From contig CM073590.1 in assembly GCA_037074705.1 (NCBI GenBank), forward strand, positions 93,674,947-93,738,946: a DNA stretch of 64,000 bases, given 5' to 3'. The notes below the pieces were generated by a model. That model made no database searches, had not been told where the DNA came from, and saw only the letters and a program-made list of their open reading frames with translations. Each line of letters begins with the position of its first letter. Position 1 is the stretch's first letter. This DNA comes from Zhengitettix transpicula (taxonomy: Eukaryota > Arthropoda > Insecta > Orthoptera > Tetrigidae). The translations under genes were made by a program, and so were the position numbers. Positions 57,065-64,000 of the stretch are shown in pieces.

Positions 57065-57905
57065 GAACGAAATAACTTTGATTTCAGTAATGGTATTAAA
57101 AATTTAGATATCCGAAAGGGATTTGTTATGCTATCACTAGATGAAACATCACTATTCAGAAATATTCACAACGACCTTGACATTAATGGTATAAAATTGT
57201 GATGGAAAATATTAAAAATGACTGCAAAATCCATTTGAATGAAATTAAAATTGCAAATAACTTGATTTTACCAAAAAATAGAAGTATCTCCAGTGAGATC
57301 TCCACTACCTCCTCTTTTTTCTGAATTCATTATGAAAGATCTTGAAGTTGATGATATTTTTTGTTTTTTAAATATAAATTAAATTAATAATATAAAAAAT
57401 TATAATATTTACAATAATGAAATTCAATTTACTTCTAAATTAGAAATAATAAATTTCCATTTTTGGATGTTTTGATTATTTATCAGTATTCTTAAACAAT
57501 TTCGCACCCGAAAATTCGGGAAGAGATTTTTTTATCCAACTATCAAATGTGTCAGAAAAATCAATGATATTTAATCTGAATGATAAAGAATTTCTATTAT
57601 CAGTTTACGAAAAAAAATTAAAATTTTAAAATTATTATTTCAATTAATAATTCTTACCCATTAAACTTTATAAAGTACAAATTAGAAAAAAGAATTCATA
57701 TGAATAAATATAATACTAAATTCAAGAAGAAGGAAAATAAAACTTATCAACTTAAAATTGTTATGATGGTTCCGCAGATTGTTAAAATATGTGAAAAGTT
57801 AAGAAAGAAGTTAAAAAATACTAATTTTATACTCATCTTTAAAATTAATACCACACTTGAAATTATAAACAGATGGAAGGACTAAATTAAAACAGAATAA
57901 GAACA
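57065..57905 (+). pseudogene. Penelope-like element reverse transcriptase, decayed
   Basis: Fragments in shifting frames follow the order of a Penelope-type reverse transcriptase: KGFVMLSLDETSLFRNI (motif A region), then HLNEIKIA, VSPVRSPLPPLFSEFIMKDL (the GSPLSP motif B region, degraded), then at 57700-57885 a frame ending VPQIVKICEKLRKKLKNTNF and KINTTLEIINRWKD, matching the thumb-to-linker VP-I--L-EK-KR...K--NTL--II--GKD pattern before the GIY-YIG domain. The catalytic Asp-Asp box is not readable. Whether it belongs to the same family as P1-P9 is unclear. Confidence 0.75.
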
Positions 57906-59742
57906 TAATGTCATTGGAAACAATTTTATTTTAAATTGTAGTTATATTTGGTGATATGCGTCGATAGAGCTATAAAAGCTATTTAAATATCTTCTGGCGT
58001 TAGAAAAAAATAAAAAATTCAAAATAATTTATTGAACAGAAACAAAGAAATTAGACGACGATGAATCGCATATGAAACATCCAATTAAAGTACCTTATTT
58101 ATTCGGATAATAAGTTTGTGAGTCGAGTAACAGAACATTTGTAGATCCACTTCGTTAAAAATAGCCCACCTTTAAAACACGTAGGTTCAAAAAATATTCC
58201 AAGTGAGATAATTCTCTTGTTAATACTTGGTGTTACATGAATTTTCCTCTTAATTTGTTTCCGTAATATTCATAATCTCTTAGAGGAAATTGCTGGTGTA
58301 CTGGAGGTAGGGTGTCAGTAATTCGATAACTCAACTGTTATACATTACAGAAATATTTTGTTTTTCTGGAGAAGGGAATAAGTGGACGAAGACCAAATTT
58401 GGGTTAAAAACGTAAACTTCGGTAAATCTAGAAACACTTCAGAACTGCTACTGGGAATTGAAGCCGCTCGAATATTCTGTAATTAAATATTTCATATGGA
58501 ATCGGTGAAAGACTTCATGTAGGAAATTTTTATAAATGCATTCTTCATGGATCATTTTTCGCTCAAAATTACAATTAATCATCCAGGTAAATCAACAAAT
58601 TCGAATGTTAATTTTATAAGTTTAAGTACTCGTGTTTATTGCATTTCAAGGGATTTGAATACTTTATTATTTCATACTAACGGGTATCATCAGATATTAA
58701 TTATTTGTATTTCGTATAATAACCTAGGTCTAACGTGAACCGATTTTTATTATTAACCTGACACTCAATTAAACAAATGAGCATAATTTTAACATAGTAG
58801 TTCATGTGTATGCAATTGTAGAGAAGTAACCAGCAAAATTGAGATGCTTATCGATTCAAAAAGTACCATGAAGTTGGCGTCGTTTAATTTCAGTCCAAGG
58901 GACTCCAAGACTAGGGTAAGAATGGGCAGTCAGCTGCAATATTATGGGAAAATTATATTTAATTTATTAATTGTTCAAGGAAAAGAAAATGTACACAATT
59001 ATACCTCCTTTGAATTGTGCATCAGAGTAACAATACATAAAGAAAACATTGATTTTTATTCTTTAATATTTCATCGTCAGTACCCGCAATGTCCATTACT
59101 ATTTATTAACATTAAATTACAAATCCGTAGCAATCTTACTATTCATCTCTCCTTTCACTTATTCAACTTTAGAGTTGGAATTACAGACGCGGCGATTAGT
59201 CAGCAGGTATTATTAAAAGCGAAGGAGACTGCGAACTTGAACAAAGGTCTGTCTGATATACGAGTTCTAGCCATGTGCTAGAGTAATATACGCGATGTAA
59301 GAGGATACGGAGCACAGAAATTTGCAGTAAAACGAGCTTTAGCGGTGCGGAGAGCTTCTCACATGTTAATAGCGTACTTAACCAGCCTCCACACGACCTG
59401 GAAATTACTCAGTAAATCTGCAAGGAACATATATCTTTCGTTTCCCCTCACGCCGAGTATTTGTATCAGGATGGTTTTCTTATTTCATTGCAGTAAGGGA
59501 GAGACGATGTTGCTTATAATGCCAAAAGAATGTAAACTTCACTTTCCGGAAGAATTCATTAAAATATGACGTAATTAATGTATAATTTGTAGAGAAACTG
59601 AACATTTGGATACCAATACGATTATACTCAAAAGATTACTGGGAAGGAGATGATTACTAAACGTATGAAAAGAGAGCATTTATAAATCCGAAATATTCAT
59701 TATCACGATTAAAAACCTCACATTTAATTTAAAAAATTAAAC
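57906..59742. other. No firm gene; open frames at 58844-59281 and 59282-59569
   Basis: The plus strand has a 145-codon frame (58844-59281) whose last third (GITDAAISQQVLLKAKETAN) and the following frame (59282-59569) are GC-richer than their flanks. TTCAACTTTAG at 59162-59172 could be an acceptor. No domain is recognised, and the first two thirds look like AT-rich chance coding. Confidence 0.3.
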
Positions 59743-60103
59743 CATGGCCTTTACAGCCTGAGGTTTGTGAAGGCTTTCTATTTATATACTTGAATTATAT
59801 TCTAAAACCGTTACTCAATTTAAATAGCGTCCGTTCCACATATGTGGTCCTAAAATTTAGGCCATGAAGAATTGTGAATCCAAAAAGCTGTAAGTGTGCC
59901 TGCATCAGATATAATGGATGGAGGGATTTCGCACGGGATCTGGAGTCGACAGTGGTCAGAACGGCCATCGGGTAAACGGGAGACACCGGGTACGATTCCT
60001 GGTCCGGTCGAAACTTTTTCCATCCTGATACTTGAATTCAATTTAACCATGACATTTACGGCTTGAAGCTTGTGAAAGTTTTCTATCTAAATATTATTGA
60101 ACC
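59743..60103 (+). mobile_element. tRNA-like SINE between 58-bp direct repeats
   Basis: A tRNA-like head at about 59940-60005 has an A-box-like TGGTCAGAACGG (59953-59964) and a B-box GGTACGATTCC (59989-59999), one base from consensus, at normal spacing. It is flanked by direct repeats at 59743-59800 and 60046-60103 (CCATG-C-TTTAC-GC-TGA-G-TTGTGAA-G-TTTCTAT pattern), diverged at about one base in six. The repeats are too long and diverged for a target-site duplication, so this looks like part of a tandem dimer of a larger SINE unit. Confidence 0.6.
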
Positions 60104-62419
60104 TTACATTTTTTTAATTTAAAAGATTTACTTATTCAATATTTGTATTATATGCCCGTCTTTCATACTGGAATGAAAATACTGAGTACCGTTTTTAACG
60201 TAAGGAATAATTTTTTACTCAAATGGTTTTCTAAAACACATACTACTGATATAATAGGGCTTCGACCTACCAGTTTTCCTGTAAAGCGTTACGTATAGCT
60301 TATTTTTCTCGTATAGATACGTTTTTTTAAAAAATTGTGTTGCTTCTAGACTCTATCTATAATTTTACTGAACTGGTATCATCTTTCCGTGACATCCTAA
60401 TTTTTTGTTTACCTACTTATAATAACATGTCTTCTTTATGGGATATTAACCATCTACCATAAGTTCGAAATAGTAGAGTTTTTCTATTGAAAACTGACCA
60501 TTTGCGACAGATTAAGTGTTGCTAAACGGGTAGTGACAGCATAACAGTCTACTTTTCGTTATCGAAGTCGGCAGACTTTGCTTATTTAAATGGTGGTTTC
60601 TTTACCCCTGTTTTGTGTGCACGAGCTAAAATCATTCCATCGTGAATTAAAACATTATTTCTTTAATTACTAATTACTGACATTTAAATATCTTTAAAAT
60701 CTTCAAATCATATTTTTTTTTTGTAAAGTTCAATGTTTAACGTAGTTTTAAATTATATATTTTTGGTAAAGTACAGTGTATGTATTTTAAACTGTGTATT
60801 TGTAATAATTATTATTTTCATGTAATCTTATATTGTGACGTGTCCTATTTCCTCGACCCAGGACTAATGGAATGAATAATAAATCTAAATCTATAAGACG
60901 ATATTATTGTGATAATTCTTTAAATCGGAGTTATAAACGTTATTTATTTAAATTATACCTATGTGTCCTATTTTATATATACATACAATTTACATAATAA
61001 AATGAGAATATATGTAGTAATGAAAATTAAATTACGAGCAGAAACTGGAGGGTCTTTTGTTCTCTTTCTTAAAAGTACTGTTATTATGACATATGTATCA
61101 GTGACAAAGCAATGATGAAGTTATATCTGCATAACATAGGTGCTGTTTGCAACATATGTGAACCAGATTTTGTGTCTTGCTAACCAATGAAATTGAATTT
61201 TGTCAGATTGTATAATTTTATACCCTCACATTTAATTTTTATACATTCAAATAATGATAAACAGAGTTCCATTCAAAGAATTGGAAAAGTTTTCAGTACA
61301 TTATTTGTACAGTGTGACTCAATAGGTGACAATTAAGCTGTTGATTCCTAATATGGACTCGAATCAGATGCCAATGATGTATAGCGAAATCCTCCTCCCA
61401 CCAATACTCGAAAGGAAAATGATTCATTCCACGATTGATAGTTGTGATATTCACTAAGATGCGTAATCCCTGAATGTAATGAGGATGGTGTTGAAATTGT
61501 AAAAAACGAGAAAACTGTCTTAAGTTCCGACGAGAACAATTTTTCAAAAAAATTTATTCCTTCCTAGACGGGTGCTCGGCGTTGCTCAGATTGTCATAAT
61601 TAAACTCAGCGATATCCATAACCCATGATTTAACTATATACCTTTTTTTCGTTAATTTTATTTAACACCCATCAACCCCATCCCTCTCATGCCGAAAGGG
61701 GTTGAAGTTATACACAAATATATATGGAAAAACGCTGTCTACCTCCTTGACCCCAAAAATTTATTCCGACCAAAATATCGTTGTATCATGTTTTAACATT
61801 TCCAATCCAGATTATAGGGGTGTAGATTTGTATGTGGAACATACTCACATACACACACACACAAACAAACCCTAAAAAATTTGCATATAATGTCTATATT
61901 TTCACTTCGAATCCAATCTGTATGTTTGCCAATAAGATGTTATGTTCAGATAATAATACTAATACTGTTATATATAGACTATTTTCAACTTGCAGAGAAT
62001 ATTTTCTATCAAGGAAAATATGTTTTTCATATATTTATTCCTGCTTTAAGACTGTGTTTTTTTTACCCGTTGACTGCCAACTGCAAGATAACTCGTATTT
62101 TGTGTTATTGCCTAGGACGCCAACAACGAGTTATCACGTATTTTGTTTATTTGCCATATTTGTTCAGCTGCGAGGATGTTCATAGTATATTAGTGTAAAC
62201 GTGAAAAGATAGCCTCACTAAAGAGAACACAAAAATCAATGTTGTATTACAGGAACAGAAAATTTATTAATAAATAACCAGAAAACATAATCATACAAAT
62301 TTTATTAAATATAAACAATCAAAGAAATATTTTATTGTTTGTCGTAATTTTTAAAACAATTTCACACTATTGGACAGAAATAATACAATTTTCGGCGTTT
62401 ATCTTAGGTAAAAATTGGA

Positions 62420-62453
<34 letters not shown>

Positions 62454-63080
62454 TTTTTGATGATTACTATCTAATTAGAGTTATTAATAACATAACATTG
62501 TTAAATTAAATTGGTTTTTTAGACCGTGATCCAGGAAAGTTCCGTGGCAGTCAACTCGTTAAAAGACCACCACTACAAGAGTCCAAGCTACACCTTAAAC
62601 GGATAGTGGTCTATATTTGAACCACCTACTTTTTACGATAACTTCCAATAAAAACGAAAATACTCTAATTCTAATATGTATCAGATTTTTCTCTAATTTT
62701 GACAAAATATGATTTGTCCTAAAATGCATTAAAAATGAATGGATTTCAATTTTAAACTTTATCAAAAGATGGGTGACAATTTGAGATACCCTCAAGTATA
62801 TTTATTACTTCAGAGGAAACCCGTTCAGCAATTTTTCTGTAAAGTAAACTAAATTGCTGTCCAAGCAGGTAAAATTAGGAATGTTCACCATTTTGTCAAG
62901 GGCGGCCAACAGGCCGACCCCTTGAAGGTCAGTGGAAGTATGAAAAGAGGCTTTATAATATTATTCCAGGGGTATATTTAATGACGAAGATAAATTTTTC
63001 TGTTTTGAAATTTTACTCAATTGTTAAGTATTGTAGTCCATATATGTTTTAATATATAGATATGTGATACAGATTTTCAT
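60104..63080. other. AT-rich; nothing firm
   Basis: Open frames at 61832-62198 (plus) and 61293-61547 (minus) carry no known motif. At 61550-61760, CGGGTGCTCGGCG and CCGAAAGGGGTTGAAG strings hint at an old repeat tail ending in a CA tract near 61850. Confidence 0.45.
62422..62451. repeat. (TA)n microsatellite
   Basis: Uninterrupted TA tract. Confidence 0.95.
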
Positions 63081-63126
63081 AAGGCGACATGATCCACCCA
63101 TCTAAAGCTGAAAGACATGTCGCCTT
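63081..63126. other. Perfect 11-bp stem-loop
   Basis: AAGGCGACATG (63081-63091) and its exact reverse complement (63116-63126) enclose a 24-base loop in otherwise AT-rich DNA. No coding sequence or repeat family is associated. Confidence 0.7.
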
Positions 63127-64000
63127 TGTTTATGCGTCGAATACCAACGTAGGGGAATTTGGAAGATAAAACAGTGCTTAAAACAAATGGTTATGCAAAA
63201 TTTTGAAATTCTAAATGTAACCGCAAAAAATTCGTCCAATCACCCGACGCAATTTTTGATTTTCCCAGTTCTTTTTATGCCAAGGCAGGATTTAGTCTCG
63301 TTGACAATTTATTAATAAACCTAGAAATCAATTATAGAAAACAGAATGCTGTTATTTTCTATTAGAATAAACTGATTTTACACATAACTTAAACATTGTT
63401 TAGGAAAGGCAAACAAGAATAATTGAATTAATTATTTTGTTTATGTATTATAATACAAACTCTTTGAGCAGTATATATAATACTATTATATCTTTCTGAC
63501 ACCTGTAATTCCTTTATACTTCTTCAACGGATTACTGGTGTTAGTTCATAAGTTTTTAATCCACTTGGAATGGTCTGAAAATTCAGATGAAACGTTGTGT
63601 ATGTTAAGTTTGAATAATTTTAACTTTTATTCTGTATGCATATGACCGTATTCTCAATATTTTAATTATTAACTTAGCAGACATAAATCTATCCACTAAA
63701 CATTTAATAGGGTTATTGACAAAAAAATTAGTCGTTGGTAGTCGAAGTAGAGAAATCAAGGTAATCCTTGATTTACACTCAGTATTAAGAAAGCCATTTT
63801 GATATTGCTTAAAACTTAGTTACATCTATATATAACACCTATATTAAGTTTCACCGAAATCAATTCGGCCGCTATCTTCTATCTTCTGAAAGGCGAATAA
63901 ATAACGAGTTTGGAACGTCCGCCATTTTTTATAAAGTTTTTGATAGAGTACCTTCTGACGAATAAATAAAATAATAATATAATATTTCAACGAAATCTGG
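63127..64000. other. No recognised feature
   Basis: AT-rich; nothing supported. Confidence 0.5.

Overview
This is an AT-rich eukaryotic window, almost certainly from an insect. Nearly all of it is intron or intergenic DNA filled with decayed transposable elements. There are no operons, bacterial genes, rRNAs, complete tRNAs or CRISPR arrays. The style of the repeats (a non-LTR reverse transcriptase with an FADD motif, tRNA-derived SINEs, Penelope-like elements, mariner) and the Sidestep-type immunoglobulin exons suit a large insect genome. I lean towards Blattodea (cockroach or termite), but that is recall of repeat style, not a search result.

The only convincing host gene is on the minus strand. 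Two coding exons (16769-16920 and 8720-8864) join in phase across a 7.9 kb intron and encode one Ig domain of a Sidestep-family cell-surface receptor. Donors, acceptors and reading phase all agree. The other exons were not found. They probably lie beyond the left edge (3' exons) and far to the right or outside the window (5' exons).

Layout: 1-6 kb is AT-rich with (TA)n tracts and an LTR-like repeat. 6-8 kb holds a SINE-like repeat copy, a LINE reverse-transcriptase pseudogene and a tRNA-derived SINE with perfect target-site duplications. 8.7-17 kb is the Ig gene segment, its intron carrying Penelope-like foldbacks and a 65-bp inverted-repeat element. 17-24 kb holds a GC-rich block, a near-perfect palindrome of the SINE-like repeat and an LTR with PBS-like sequence on the minus strand. 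25-25.8 kb is a degenerate tandem array of about 29-bp units. 26-35 kb is dominated by Penelope-like (GIY-YIG) fragments, often head-to-head. 37-47 kb has an LTR-like family, several SINE-like copies attached to microsatellites, a head-to-head DDE-transposon remnant and a 1.2 kb LTR. 47.7-48.6 kb is an internally deleted mariner. 51-55 kb has three more SINE-like copies. 57-58 kb is a Penelope-like reverse-transcriptase relic. 59.7-60.1 kb is a tRNA-like SINE flanked by direct repeats. The rest is AT-rich with nothing recognised.

The main theme is fold-back architecture. At least four unrelated repeat families (Penelope-like ends, the 470-bp SINE-like family, the DDE-transposon ends and the 65-bp terminal-inverted-repeat element) occur here as head-to-head inverted pairs. 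The Penelope-like ends also carry recurring CTGANGA...GAAAC modules that resemble a hammerhead ribozyme core.
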